A program made the position numbers and the translations under genes. Shown piece by piece: positions 9,235-17,717 of a DNA stretch of 64,000 nt; positions within the stretch are counted from its first letter, which is position 1, and every line of letters begins with the position of its first letter. The notes below the pieces were generated by a model, which saw nothing but the letters and a program-made list of their open reading frames with translations, was not told where the DNA came from and did not search any database. Source of the stretch: Mycolicibacterium neoaurum ATCC 25795 (lineage in GTDB: Bacteria > Actinomycetota > Actinomycetes > Mycobacteriales > Mycobacteriaceae); assembly GCF_000691525.1 (NCBI RefSeq), contig NZ_JMDW01000003.1, positions 372,001 to 436,000 on the forward strand, read 5' to 3'.

Positions 9235-10938
9235 TCACAACAGCCTTTCCGGGATGTCGACGTGTCGGGATCTCAGCCATTCACCGAGACCCTTGGCCTG
9301 GGGATCGAACCGCGCCTGGTACGCGACACCTCGGCCGAGGATGTCCTCGATGACGAAGTTGACGGCGCGCAGATTGGGCAGCAGATGCCGGGTGACCGGC
9401 AGGTGTGCGGTCTCGGGTAACAGCTCGCGCAACGCCTCGACGGTCAAAAAATTTGCCAGCCAAGACCATTCGCTGTCGGTACGCACCCAGACGCCGACGT
9501 TCGCCGATCCGCCCTTGTCGCCGCTGCGTGCGCCGGCGATGCGGCCCAATGGTGCGCGGACAGTGGGACCGTCCGCGGGTGGGTCGGGCAGGCGAGGATC
9601 CTCGACCGGTGCCAGCTCCCGGGTGTCGGCCGCCGGGGCGATGTCGACGCGGGTGCCGTCGGCGTGCACCGCGGTATGCGGCACCTCGGCCGCGTCGACA
9701 TAACCGGGGGTGAACAACCCGTACACCTGACCGTCGCCCGGCGGAGCCGTCGCGGTGAAGCCGGGGTAGCTGGCCAACGCGAGTTCGACTCCGGCGGCGG
9801 AGAATTGGCGTCCGACCACGGCCGGGTCGGGGTCGCGGACCACACAATGCAATAAGGCGCTGGCCGTCTCTTCGGTGTCGGCATCGGCATGGTCGGTGCG
9901 GGCCAGCGTCCACTCCAACTCGGCCGGCCGCGTGGTCAACGACGCCTCGAGCTGACGGCGCACCAACGCGGCCTTGGCCTCGATGTCGAGCCCGGTGAGC
10001 ACGAACGTCGTCGCGTTGCGGAACCCGCCGATGCTGTTGAGTGACACCTTCAGCGTCGGTGGCGGCGCCTCACCGCGCACGCCGCAGACCCGCACCCGGT
10101 CGGGCCCGTCCTGCTGCAGCATCACCGAATCCATGCGCAACGTGACATCGGGGTTGGCGTACCGGGCGCCGGTGATCTCGTAGAGCAGTTGGGCGGTGAC
10201 GGTACCGGTGTCGACCAGGCCGCCCGTGCCGGGGTGTTTGGTGATGACCGACGAGCCGTCGGCACTGATCTCGGCGATCGGGAAACCCGGGTGGTCGAGG
10301 TCGGGCGGGAAGAAGGCGTAATTGCCGCCGGTGGCCTGGGTGCCGCATTCGATGATGTGTCCGGCGGCGACGGCACCGGCCAGCGCGTCGTAGTCGGTGG
10401 GTGACCAGCCGAAGTGAGCGGCGGCCGGGCCGACGATGACGGAGGCATCGGTGACCCGGCCCGTCACGACGACATCGGCCCCGGCGTTCAGACACTCGAC
10501 GATGCCCCAGGCGCCCAGGTACGCGTTGGCCGAGAGGGGAGACCCGAACCCGAGTTCGTCGGCGCGCGCCACCACATCGTCACCCTCGACGTGTGCCACG
10601 TTCACGCTGAGCCCGAGCCGATCGGCGAGTTCACGGACGGCGGCGGCCAGGCCCGCCGGGTTGAGTCCACCGGCGTTGGCGACGATCTTGACTCCGCGGT
10701 CCATCGCCAGGCCCAGGTTGTTCTCCAACTGGCGGAGAAAGGTCTTGGCGTAGCCCAGATCGGCGTTGCGGGCGCGGTCGCGGGCCAGGATGAGCATGGT
10801 GAGTTCGGCGAGGTAATCGCCGGTCAGGTAGTCGAGCTCGCCGCCCGCGAGCATCTCGCCCATGGCCGACATCCGGTCCCCGTAGAAGCCCGAGCAGTTG
10901 CCGATCCGTACCGCTTCCGAGGCCACCCACACTCCCAT
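9235..10938 (-). CDS. AtuA-like / DUF1446 family protein, first gene of acyl-CoA operon
   Basis: 567 residues from ATG 10938. The N-terminal ~440 residues match the DUF1446 family that contains AtuA of the acyclic-terpene utilisation cluster (RIGNCSGFYGDR start, VVTGRVTDASV segment). The last ~110 residues are the separate AtuA-like ferredoxin-fold domain (RIAGARSGDKGGSANVGVWV). AtuA has no settled biochemical role but occurs with geranyl-CoA-type carboxylases. As the promoter-proximal gene, with a TetR-type operator 10-24 nt before its start, it defines this operon as Atu/Liu-like. Confidence 0.85.
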   Translation of the reverse strand: MGVWVASEAVRIGNCSGFYGDRMSAMGEMLAGGELDYLTGDYLAELTMLILARDRARNADLGYAKTFLRQLENNLGLAMDRGVKIVANAGGLNPAGLAAAVRELADRLGLSVNVAHVEGDDVVARADELGFGSPLSANAYLGAWGIVECLNAGADVVVTGRVTDASVIVGPAAAHFGWSPTDYDALAGAVAAGHIIECGTQATGGNYAFFPPDLDHPGFPIAEISADGSSVITKHPGTGGLVDTGTVTAQLLYEITGARYANPDVTLRMDSVMLQQDGPDRVRVCGVRGEAPPPTLKVSLNSIGGFRNATTFVLTGLDIEAKAALVRRQLEASLTTRPAELEWTLARTDHADADTEETASALLHCVVRDPDPAVVGRQFSAAGVELALASYPGFTATAPPGDGQVYGLFTPGYVDAAEVPHTAVHADGTRVDIAPAADTRELAPVEDPRLPDPPADGPTVRAPLGRIAGARSGDKGGSANVGVWVRTDSEWSWLANFLTVEALRELLPETAHLPVTRHLLPNLRAVNFVIEDILGRGVAYQARFDPQAKGLGEWLRSRHVDIPERLL

Positions 10939-10947
10939 CGAATTCCG

Positions 10948-10962
10948 ACCAACCGGTCAGTA
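10948..10962 (-). promoter_or_regulatory. TetR-type operator of the acyl-CoA operon
   Basis: On the minus strand this reads TACTGACCGGTTGGT, an imperfect palindrome around ACCGGT with arms ending AC and GT. It lies immediately downstream of the predicted -10 box, a natural position for a repressor. The same 11-base start, TACTGACCGGT, occurs in front of the TetR gene at 35869-36516. Confidence 0.6.
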
Positions 10963-10992
10963 GGTTAACCGGTACCGACGGTATCGCGTCAA
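10962..10992 (-). promoter_or_regulatory. promoter of the acyl-CoA operon
   Basis: Minus-strand -35 TTGACG (10992-10987) and -10 TAACCT (10967-10962), spacer 19 nt. The -10 abuts the palindromic operator, and the AtuA-like start codon follows 23 nt later. Confidence 0.5.
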
Positions 10993-11056
10993 GAGGTTGG
11001 GCCGGATCCGTCGCCGTGGTCCAGTCTTGCCCAGCCGGTGCCGGCGGTTCGGCGGT

Positions 11057-11086
11057 TTGGAGGCATCCGGCGGTGCGGGCTATTCT
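11057..11086 (+). promoter_or_regulatory. rpmF promoter
   Basis: -35 TTGGAG at 11057-11062 and -10 TATTCT at 11081-11086, spacer 18 nt, giving a leader of about 55 nt before rpmF. Confidence 0.5.
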
Positions 11087-11149
11087 GTGGTGCACATTGC
11101 CGTCGCTGTTTACTGCGCGGCGGAAACCCCGCAAGAGGAGATCTCGATC

Positions 11150-11323
11150 ATGGCTGTGCCCAAGCGCCGGATGTCGCGCTCGAACACCCGTAGCCGCCGC
11201 GCGCAGTGGAAGGCCGAGGCTACCGGCCTGGTCACCGTGTCCGTTGCCGGCCAGCAGCGCAAGGTGCCGCGTCGCCTGCTCAAGGCCGCGCGCCTGGGCC
11301 TGGTCGACCTCGACCGCAAGTAG
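11150..11323 (+). CDS. rpmF: 50S ribosomal protein L32 (RpmF)
   Basis: 57 residues from ATG 11150, with GAGGAG at 11135-11140 as ribosome binding site. The sequence starts [19 protein letters not shown] and ends [19 protein letters not shown], the usual mycobacterial L32. It contains no cysteines, so it is the zinc-independent (C-) form. It belongs to the large ribosomal subunit. The mprA start is 44 nt downstream, so the two may share transcription. Confidence 0.95.
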   Translation: MAVPKRRMSRSNTRSRRAQWKAEATGLVTVSVAGQQRKVPRRLLKAARLGLVDLDRK

Positions 11324-11333
11324 GTCGGCGCGC

Positions 11334-11351
11334 CTCTCAGGTCGCTCTCAG
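11334..11351 (+). promoter_or_regulatory. candidate MprA box before mprA
   Basis: Two perfect CTCTCAG repeats begin at 11334 and 11345, an 11-bp period (one helical turn) as expected for an OmpR-family dimer. They lie just upstream of the mprA ribosome binding site. MprA is known to autoregulate through a direct-repeat box; that this is the box is inferred. Confidence 0.6.
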
Positions 11352-11367
11352 ATGGAGGGATGACACT

Positions 11368-12063
11368 GTGGCTGTGCGCATTCTTGTCGTTGACGATGAC
11401 CGCGCTGTGCGCGAATCCCTGCGCCGGTCGCTGTCGTTCAATGGTTATTCCGTCGACCTGGCCCAGGACGGTGTCGAAGCCCTCGAGGCCATCTCGAGCG
11501 ATCGACCGGATGCTGTCGTTCTCGATGTCATGATGCCCAGGCTCGACGGGCTTGAGGTGTGTCGACATCTGCGCAGCACCGGTGACGATCTGCCCATCCT
11601 CGTGCTCACCGCGCGTGACTCGGTGTCCGAACGGGTGGCCGGGCTCGATGCCGGGGCCGACGACTACCTGCCCAAACCGTTCGCGCTGGAGGAACTGCTG
11701 GCCCGGATGCGTGCGCTGCTGCGCCGCCGGGCCACCCCCGAGGAGACCGCCGACAACCGGGCGCTGACGTTCTCCGATCTGAGCCTGGACCCGGTGACCC
11801 GCGAGGTGACCCGTGGGGAGCGGTCCATCAGTCTGACCCGGACCGAGTTCTCGCTGCTAGAGATGCTCATCGCCAATCCGCGGCGGGTGCTCACCCGCAG
11901 CCGGATCCTGGAAGAGGTGTGGGGCTTCGACTTCCCGACCTCGGGCAACGCGCTTGAGGTCTATGTCGGCTACCTGCGCCGCAAGACCGAGGCCGAGGGC
12001 GAGCCGCGGCTGATCCACACTGTGCGCGGTGTCGGGTACGTGCTGCGCGAAACCCCGCCGTGA
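11368..12063 (+). CDS. mprA: response regulator MprA
   Basis: 231 residues from GTG 11368, chosen because GGAGGG at 11354-11359 is correctly spaced; GTG 11374 is an alternative two codons later. Receiver domain: acidic pocket DDD at 9-11, phospho-acceptor D53 (VLDVMMP), T81 and K103. The C-terminal OmpR-type winged helix includes the [19 protein letters not shown] segment. It binds direct-repeat MprA boxes and controls envelope-stress genes including pepD and sigma factors sigB/sigE in M. tuberculosis. Its stop overlaps the mprB GTG by 4 nt. Confidence 0.96.
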   Translation: MAVRILVVDDDRAVRESLRRSLSFNGYSVDLAQDGVEALEAISSDRPDAVVLDVMMPRLDGLEVCRHLRSTGDDLPILVLTARDSVSERVAGLDAGADDYLPKPFALEELLARMRALLRRRATPEETADNRALTFSDLSLDPVTREVTRGERSISLTRTEFSLLEMLIANPRRVLTRSRILEEVWGFDFPTSGNALEVYVGYLRRKTEAEGEPRLIHTVRGVGYVLRETPP

Positions 12064-13550
12064 GGCTGCGGCTGCGCCGGCCGAAGAGCCGAAAATCCGG
12101 GCAGACCACGCAGCGGCGCTACAGCCGCAATGTCAGCACCGTCTCGCTGCGTTGGCGGGTGATGCTGCTGGCGATGTCGATGGTGGCCATGGTCGTCGTG
12201 CTGATGGCTGTCGCGGTGTACGCCGTGGTGTCGCGATCGGTCTACGACGATATCGACACCCAGTTGCATAGTCGTGCACAGCTGCTCATCGAAAGCGGTT
12301 CGCTGGCAGCCGATCCGGGCAAGGCCATCGAGGGCACCGCCTACTCGGACGTGAACGCGATGCTGGTGAGCCCCGGCCGTTATATCTACACCGCCAACCA
12401 ACAGGGACAGACGCTGCCGCTCGGGCCGCCCGAGAAGGCCGTTGTGCAAGGCGAGTTGCTGATGAGCCTGCGCACCACGAACAATCAGCGGGTTCTCGCG
12501 GTGCACCTGGCCGACGGTAATTCGTTGCTGATCTCGAAGAGCCTGGCTGCCACGATCGCGCTACTGAACCGGCTGGGGACGGCGCTGGCGATCATCGGTG
12601 CCTCGGGTATGGCGGTGGCCGCCATCGCCGGTGGGATGGTGGCCCGCGCCGGACTGCGCCCGGTGGCCCGGTTGACCAGAGCGGCCGAGCGGGTGGCGCG
12701 CACCGACGACCTGCGCCCGATCCCGGTGGTCGGCACCGACGAGTTGGCCCGGCTCACCCACTCGTTCAACATGATGCTGCGGGCATTGGCCGAGTCCCGG
12801 GAGCGCCAGGCGCGGTTGGTCACCGACGCCGGCCACGAGTTGCGTACGCCGTTGACCTCGCTGCGCACCAATGTCGAGCTGCTCATGGCGGCGATGGCGC
12901 CCGGGGCGCCGCGGCTGCCCGACGGTGAGATGACCGAACTGCAGGCCGATGTGATCGCCCAGATCGAGGAATTGTCCACATTGGTGGGCGATCTCGTCGA
13001 CCTGACCCGTGACGATGCCGGCGTGACGGTGCGCGAGAAGGTGGACCTGCCCGACGTGGTGGACCGCGCGCTGGAGCGAGTCCGGCGGCGCCGCAACGAT
13101 ATCGAGTTCGACGTGCAACTGATCGACTGGCAGGTCGACGGTGACCCCGCCGGACTCTCGCGCGCCGTTCTCAACGTGCTCGACAACGCCGCCAAGTGGA
13201 GCCCGCCCGACGGCCGTGTCGTGGTGCGGTTGTGGCAGCGCGACGCGGTGCATGCCGAACTGGCCATCACCGATTTCGGCCCGGGCATTCCGCCACACGA
13301 GCGGGACCTGGTCTTCGAGCGGTTCTATCGGTCCACTTCGGCGCGCGCGATGCCCGGATCGGGGCTCGGGTTGGCCATCGTCAAACAGGTGGTTCTCAAG
13401 CACGGCGGCACGATCGGCGTCGAGGAGGCGGTCCCCGGTGGTGACCCGACGGGGACGACGGTCAGGATCGTGCTGCCGGGCAGGCGGGTGTTGCCCGACG
13501 GTGACGATGCAGTCGGAGCGATGGCGCCGGCGGCGACACGCGGGGACTGA
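12060..13550 (+). CDS. mprB: sensor histidine kinase MprB
   Basis: 496 residues from GTG 12060. Short cytoplasmic basic N-terminus, TM1 about 34-57, extracytoplasmic sensor loop about 60-170, TM2 about 172-194, HAMP about 195-247, then the dimerisation/phosphotransfer domain with H259 ([13 protein letters not shown]) and an HATPase domain with N ([11 protein letters not shown]), G1 (DFGPGIPP) and G2 ([11 protein letters not shown]) boxes. It phosphorylates MprA in response to envelope stress, and in M. tuberculosis DnaK and detergent stress modulate it. All catalytic boxes are intact. Confidence 0.95.
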   Translation: MRLRLRRPKSRKSGQTTQRRYSRNVSTVSLRWRVMLLAMSMVAMVVVLMAVAVYAVVSRSVYDDIDTQLHSRAQLLIESGSLAADPGKAIEGTAYSDVNAMLVSPGRYIYTANQQGQTLPLGPPEKAVVQGELLMSLRTTNNQRVLAVHLADGNSLLISKSLAATIALLNRLGTALAIIGASGMAVAAIAGGMVARAGLRPVARLTRAAERVARTDDLRPIPVVGTDELARLTHSFNMMLRALAESRERQARLVTDAGHELRTPLTSLRTNVELLMAAMAPGAPRLPDGEMTELQADVIAQIEELSTLVGDLVDLTRDDAGVTVREKVDLPDVVDRALERVRRRRNDIEFDVQLIDWQVDGDPAGLSRAVLNVLDNAAKWSPPDGRVVVRLWQRDAVHAELAITDFGPGIPPHERDLVFERFYRSTSARAMPGSGLGLAIVKQVVLKHGGTIGVEEAVPGGDPTGTTVRIVLPGRRVLPDGDDAVGAMAPAATRGD

Positions 13551-13644
13551 TCGTGGACCGCGTCGCCGCCGACACCCACAATTGACGGCGCGGGCGATCC
13601 GCGGGGGAATTCTGTGCGAATTCATAGGGGACCACCGGGTACTT

Positions 13645-13662
13645 CTCTAAGTGGATTCTCAG
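13645..13662 (+). promoter_or_regulatory. candidate MprA box before pepD
   Basis: CTCTAAG at 13645 and TTCTCAG at 13656 match each other at 5 of 7 positions with the same 11-bp period as the box before mprA. It lies in the 190-nt gap between mprB and pepD, consistent with MprA control of pepD. Confidence 0.5.
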
Positions 13663-13740
13663 CCCAGTTCGGCACTGTGAGCGTGCGTAACGCGTTGTAC
13701 GAAGTAACTGATCCGCTGAGTAGAGAGAGCGACCAGACCT

Positions 13741-15078
13741 ATGACGAACCACCCGAGGTACACCCCGCCTCCGTCCCAAGCGGGTAGCGGCCCGAGTGGA
13801 TACGAGTCCGGTTACGAGGGGCGGGCCACCGGATACCCCGGTGGCTACACACAGCCCTACGACTGGCGTTACGCACGGCAAGCCCATCCGCAGCAGTCGC
13901 AACAGCACGGCCAGCAGCCGCACGCCCAGCAGCCGCGTCCGCAGTACGACCCGTACCGGCCCGCGCAGGGTCCGGGCGGTGGCCAGAAGCGTTCACGCAC
14001 GGGCGGCCTGCTCGCCGGCGCGCTCGCGATCGCGGTGGTGTCGGCAGGCATCGGCGGCGGCGTGGCGGTATTGGCCACTCCCGACCAACCGGCCACCAGC
14101 TTCTCCAGCAGCAGCGGCGCCACCCCGGGCCAGCCGGCAGCCAGCGTCCCGGCCGGCTCGGTCGAGCAGGTCGCGGCCAAGGTGGTGCCCAGCGTGGTGA
14201 AGCTGGAGACGAATCTGGGCCGGGCCTCCGAGGAGGGGTCGGGCATCATCCTGTCCAGCGACGGTCTGATCCTGACCAACAACCACGTCGTGGCCACCGG
14301 CGACGCGCCGGGCGGACGGGCAGAGACCAAGGTGACCTTCGCCGACGGGCGTACCGCGCCGTTCCGCGTGGTCGGTACCGACCCGAGCAGTGATATCGCC
14401 GTGGTGCGGGCCGAGGGCGTCTCGGATCTGACGCCGATCACGCTCGGTTCGTCCTCGGACCTGCGTGTCGGCCAGGACGTCGTCGCCATCGGTTCGCCGC
14501 TGGGCCTGGAAGGCACGGTGACCGTCGGCATCGTCAGCGCGCTCAACCGGCCGGTCGCCGCCGGTGGCGACAGCAAAAACCAGAACACGGTGCTCGACGC
14601 CATTCAGACCGATGCCGCCATCAACCCCGGTAACTCCGGCGGCGCGCTGGTCAACATGAACGGCGAACTGGTCGGCGTGAACTCGGCGATTGCCACCCTA
14701 GGTAGTTCCTCGGGCGGCTCGCAGAGCGGATCGATCGGACTGGGCTTCGCGATCCCGGTGGATCAGGCCAAGCGCATCGCCGATGAGCTGGTCCAGAACG
14801 GCACCGCCTCGCATGCCTCGCTCGGTGTGCAGGTGGGCAACGACGCGTCGGTCGACGGTGCCAAGATCGTCGAGGTCACGCAGGGTGGCGCGGCCGCCGC
14901 GGCCGGGTTGCCCAGCGGTGTGGTGGTGACCAAGGTCGATGGCCGGGTGATCAACAGCGCCGACGCCCTGGTGGCCGCCGTGCGGTCCAAGGCTCCGGGC
15001 ACCAAGGTGACCTTGACCTTCGATGGACCCGGCGGGTCGCAGACGATGGACGTGACCCTGGGCAAGGCCGACAAGTGA
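13741..15078 (+). CDS. pepD: HtrA-family serine protease PepD
   Basis: 445 residues from ATG 13741. N-terminal ~85 residues are a cytoplasmic Pro/Gln/Gly-rich stretch, followed by one transmembrane helix about 88-112, a trypsin-like protease domain with catalytic H182 (TNNHVV), D218 (SSDIAVV) and S299 (NPGNSGGAL), and a C-terminal PDZ domain about 345-440. It degrades or chaperones misfolded envelope proteins and feeds back on the MprAB/SigE stress response. It has its own upstream control region and ends in a 4-nt overlap with moaB2. Confidence 0.95.
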   Translation: MTNHPRYTPPPSQAGSGPSGYESGYEGRATGYPGGYTQPYDWRYARQAHPQQSQQHGQQPHAQQPRPQYDPYRPAQGPGGGQKRSRTGGLLAGALAIAVVSAGIGGGVAVLATPDQPATSFSSSSGATPGQPAASVPAGSVEQVAAKVVPSVVKLETNLGRASEEGSGIILSSDGLILTNNHVVATGDAPGGRAETKVTFADGRTAPFRVVGTDPSSDIAVVRAEGVSDLTPITLGSSSDLRVGQDVVAIGSPLGLEGTVTVGIVSALNRPVAAGGDSKNQNTVLDAIQTDAAINPGNSGGALVNMNGELVGVNSAIATLGSSSGGSQSGSIGLGFAIPVDQAKRIADELVQNGTASHASLGVQVGNDASVDGAKIVEVTQGGAAAAAGLPSGVVVTKVDGRVINSADALVAAVRSKAPGTKVTLTFDGPGGSQTMDVTLGKADK

Positions 15079-15668
15079 CCAACGAGATCGAACTGGCTCC
15101 GGCGATGATGACCGAGCTGGCGGCCACCTTGTCTGCGTCGCTGTCGTCGGCCGGATATACGGTGACAGGCATGGAGAAACCAGGGGACATGGTCGGCCGC
15201 GCACTCGTCGTCGTCGTCGACGATCGGACGGCACACGGGGACGAAGAAGACCACAGCGGGCCGTTGGTCACCGAGCTACTCGCGGAGAGCGGATTTCTGG
15301 TCGACGGCGTCGTGGTCGTCTCCGCCGACGAGGTGGAGATCCGCAACGCGCTCAACACCGCGGTGATCGGAGGGGTGGACCTGGTCATCTCGGTCGGTGG
15401 TACCGGAGTCAGTCCACGCGATGTCACCCCGGAGGCCACGGTGGATCTGTTGGACCGCGAGCTGCTGGGCATCTCGGAGGCGCTGCGGGCATCGGGTCTT
15501 TCGGCGGGCATCGTCGATGCGGGTGTCTCACGCGGCCTGGCCGGAATCTCGGGGAGCACGCTGGTGGTCAATATCGCCGGTTCGCGGGCCGCGGTCCGGG
15601 ACGGGATGGCGACCCTCTCACCGCTCGCGGTCCAGGTGATCGGTCAGCTCTCCCGGTTGGACATCTGA
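15075..15668 (+). CDS. moaB2: MoaB/Mog-like molybdopterin-binding protein (MoaB2)
   Basis: 197 residues if started at GTG 15075, which overlaps the pepD stop by 4 nt; an internal ATG 15171 (MEKPGDMVGRALVV) gives 165 residues and is nearer the start I recall for the M. tuberculosis protein. The MoCF-binding fold is clear: VGRALVVVVDDRTAHGDEED, the GGTG loop (ISVGGTGVSPRDVTPEA) and the SGSTLVVNIAGSR-like end. The family adenylates molybdopterin or binds it. Conserved coupling to pepD suggests a stress link rather than a cofactor operon; M. tuberculosis MoaB2 has been linked to SigH, which I recall but cannot check. Confidence 0.88.
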   Translation: MTNEIELAPAMMTELAATLSASLSSAGYTVTGMEKPGDMVGRALVVVVDDRTAHGDEEDHSGPLVTELLAESGFLVDGVVVVSADEVEIRNALNTAVIGGVDLVISVGGTGVSPRDVTPEATVDLLDRELLGISEALRASGLSAGIVDAGVSRGLAGISGSTLVVNIAGSRAAVRDGMATLSPLAVQVIGQLSRLDI

Positions 15669-15767
15669 CCCTCCCGTGGATGGCCATGACGGGGTAATGA
15701 TGCAGGTCCGCGCATTCTTTTCGATTCCGGAAGGTTACGGTCAGGTGAACAGAATTCCCGGCCAAAA

Positions 15768-15783
15768 AGTGATCTTGGTCACA
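15768..15783 (+). promoter_or_regulatory. CRP-like binding site
   Basis: AGTGATCTTGGTCACA: perfect GTGA-N6-TCAC arms (15769-15782), the core of the mycobacterial CRP (Rv3676-type) motif TGTGA-N6-TCACA. It ends 14 nt before the start codon of the 52-residue ORF that follows, so binding there would be expected to block or reshape its promoter. Confidence 0.55.
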
Positions 15784-15797
15784 AGGGATAGTGGGCT

Positions 15798-15956
15798 GTG
15801 ACCGAGTCGAAGCGGTCCCCGCGGGATGTAGTTAACGCTGTCTTCGGAGAGGAACTTCCGAGTACCACGAGCGATGAGCGCGACAGCGATCACCGCGAGG
15901 ACTACACCGACCGCGATCGGTGGCTGCGCGACAACGTGCCGCCGCACCACGGCTGA
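15798..15956 (+). CDS. small conserved hypothetical protein, 52 aa
   Basis: GTG 15798 to TGA 15956 encodes a highly charged, hydrophilic 52-residue protein starting MTESKRSPRDVVNAVFGEE and ending DRDRWLRDNVPPHHG. There is no signal peptide, membrane segment or cysteine. It is supported as a gene by its isolated position with a strong terminator 17 nt after its stop, a CRP-like site just before it, and a C-terminal motif that I associate with short mycobacterial hypothetical proteins. No Shine-Dalgarno is obvious. Function unknown. Confidence 0.72.
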   Translation: MTESKRSPRDVVNAVFGEELPSTTSDERDSDHREDYTDRDRWLRDNVPPHHG

Positions 15957-15972
15957 GCAGTGCTTTCATCTT

Positions 15973-16005
15973 GAACGGCTGGAATCGTCCTGATTCCAGC
16001 CGTTC
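15973..16005 (+). terminator. hairpin terminator after the 52-aa gene
   Basis: Perfect 14-bp stem: GAACGGCTGGAATC (15973-15986), 5-nt loop, GATTCCAGCCGTTC (15992-16005), followed by a short T-containing run. It isolates the porin leader from upstream transcription. Confidence 0.8.
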
Positions 16006-16329
16006 TTGGTATTCACCCCCGGGTGCGGAGCAACATCGGTCGCGTTATCTTGCTCCGCCCTTCCTGCCGCCCAAGCTGTAGGTGATCGGCGACCCCAGCA
16101 AACTTCTCGTGGCTCTCGCTCGCCGTCCGATCGGTTGGACGTACGCGTTGCCGGGCGGATGCCGCACCGTTATGTTGCTCTGGTCAACGATGAGCAATCC
16201 GTAAGAACTAAATGTGAAGTTTCTAATTCCGGTCACATGAAGCTCTTGCGGGGTGTGAAGTTCCGGCTAGGGCCGGGGTGGCACATCAACAACACGGTGG
16301 ACAAACCGTCGGCACAGCTTAGGGAGAAC
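16006..16329. other. 324-bp porin leader/promoter region without a convincing gene
   Basis: No ORF here is credible. The stretch around 16190-16240 is AT-richer than its surroundings and holds several TAAAT/TAATT-like -10 candidates, so the porin promoter is probably here with a leader of roughly 100 nt. A small hairpin (CGTCC...GGACG, 16124-16141) lies upstream. Mycobacterial porin genes are known to have long upstream control regions. Confidence 0.4.
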
Positions 16330-16980
16330 ATGAAGACAATCAGTCGGGTGTTTCTCGCGATGATCGCGGCGATCGCGGCGATGTTCGTGAGCACTGGCAC
16401 CTCGAACGCAGGCCTGGACAACGAGCTCAGCCTCGTCGACGGCAAGGATCGCACCCTCACGATCCAGCAGTGGGACACCTTCCTCAACGGTGTGTTCCCC
16501 CTCGACCGCAACCGCCTGACCCGTGAGTGGTTCCACTCCGGCAAGGCCAAGTACATGGTCGCCGGCCCGGGTGCCGAGGACTTCGAAGGTGTCCTGGAGC
16601 TGGGCTACCAGGTTGGCTTCCCGTGGTCGCTGGGCGTCGGTATCAACTTCAGCTACACCACCCCCAACGTCGCCCTGAGTGGTGACCCCGGCTTCGGTGT
16701 CCTCGGTATCGGTGGCCTGCCGCTCGTCGGTGAGATCGCGACCCCGCCGCTGCTGCCCGGTGCCTCCATCAGCGCCGACCTCGGCAACGGCCCGGGTATC
16801 CAGGAAGTCGCGACCTTCTCCACCGAGGTCGCCGGCCCCGAGGGTGCCGTCGCGGTGTCCAACGCTCACGGAACCGTCACCGGTGCCGCCGGCGGTGTGC
16901 TGCTCCGTCCGTTTGCTCGACTGGTCTCGAGCCTCGGCGACAGCGTCACCACCTACGGCGAACCGTGGAACATGAACTGA
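16330..16980 (+). CDS. MspA-family porin
   Basis: 216 residues from ATG 16330 with AGGGAG at 16321-16326. Signal peptide 1-27 (cleaved after TGTSNA) gives a mature protein of 189 residues starting GLDNELSLVDG. The sequence matches MspA almost throughout (LNGVFPLDRNRLTREWFHSG; SADLGNGPGIQEVATFS; GTVTGAAGGVLLRPFARL; YGEPWNMN end), so it should form the octameric outer-membrane goblet pore for small hydrophilic solutes. The odd part is the constriction segment: after NFSYTTPN, MspA has ILIDDGDI, with D90/D91, while this protein reads VALSGDPG, and the loop is about five residues longer. Position next to mprAB-pepD corresponds to the mspC locus of M. smegmatis, as I recall it. Confidence 0.95.
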   Translation: MKTISRVFLAMIAAIAAMFVSTGTSNAGLDNELSLVDGKDRTLTIQQWDTFLNGVFPLDRNRLTREWFHSGKAKYMVAGPGAEDFEGVLELGYQVGFPWSLGVGINFSYTTPNVALSGDPGFGVLGIGGLPLVGEIATPPLLPGASISADLGNGPGIQEVATFSTEVAGPEGAVAVSNAHGTVTGAAGGVLLRPFARLVSSLGDSVTTYGEPWNMN

Positions 16981-17001
16981 CGTTCGTTCTCTCGCGCTGA
17001 C

Positions 17002-17033
17002 GATCGGTCCCCGGTGTATGCCGGGGACCGATC
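17002..17033 (+). terminator. porin terminator
   Basis: Perfect 13-bp stem GATCGGTCCCCGG (17002-17014), 6-nt loop TGTATG, CCGGGGACCGATC (17021-17033), followed by TTCATTT. Confidence 0.85.
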
Positions 17034-17269
17034 TTCATTTCGGCGCACAGCCGTTGCGGCCGGATTGGTTAGCATGGCTCGCTCGGCTCTCAAATCAGCT
17101 CGGCGACTTGATGTTTCGGCATTCGACCCGTTGCCTGCCGGCGATATCCCCGCCCTGTGAAGAGGGGTTGTTTGGCAAGCGCAACGGGGGGATGCCTGCT
17201 ATTCTCTTATTGCAATTAACGGCTCGGGCCACAGTCCGTGCGTGTCTCGGAATGGAAGGTGTTTCAGTG

Positions 17270-17695
17270 ATGGCCGAAGCCATTGATCGCGTCAAGAAGG
17301 CCGGAATCGTCGGCATCGGTGCATTTGCCGCGTCCTGCGCGTTGCTGACCTTCGGGGCAGGCACCGCCAGCGCCGATGACACCGGGCCCGCCCCGACCGA
17401 GATCGGTTCACAGGGTGTCGTGTCCTCGCCGCAGTCGGCCGCGGTTGCAGGCGCCAAGCGTTGCGAGACCAGCGCGGGCACCCTGAGCACCGCATCGGTG
17501 TACATGCCCGATGGCAGCGTCCCCAAGCAGGTGACCGAGGAGAAGGGTCCCGAAGAGGTCGGCTCCAACGGCTGGATCGCGATCAACGTGAACCCCTCCA
17601 GCCCGTGGAACGCCTCGTTCTTCAACGGTGCCAACACCGGCCCGCAGTGCTCGCTGGTGCGTGCCCCCGGTGCCACCGGTCGCGGCCTGCAGTAG
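17270..17695 (+). CDS. small secreted protein of unknown function
   Basis: 141 residues from ATG 17270 (GTG 17267 directly before it is an alternative). A classical signal peptide spans about 1-36 (KKAGIVGIGAFAASCALLTF, then GAGTASADD), leaving a mature protein of about 105 residues with two cysteines (KRCETS and PQCSLV) that could form one disulphide. No known domain is recognised. An AAGG-type ribosome binding site lies around 17255. The gene is a single transcription unit closed by a strong terminator. The proline-rich acidic mature sequence and secretion signal suggest a cell-wall or exported protein. Confidence 0.75.
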   Translation: MAEAIDRVKKAGIVGIGAFAASCALLTFGAGTASADDTGPAPTEIGSQGVVSSPQSAAVAGAKRCETSAGTLSTASVYMPDGSVPKQVTEEKGPEEVGSNGWIAINVNPSSPWNASFFNGANTGPQCSLVRAPGATGRGLQ

Positions 17696-17717
17696 GCCCT
17701 GATAGCTCTGACACGCT

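Noticed and set aside
16045..16236. 63-codon minus-strand ORF in the porin leader
   Set aside because: No ribosome binding site, no conserved look, and lies in a control region between a terminator and the porin.
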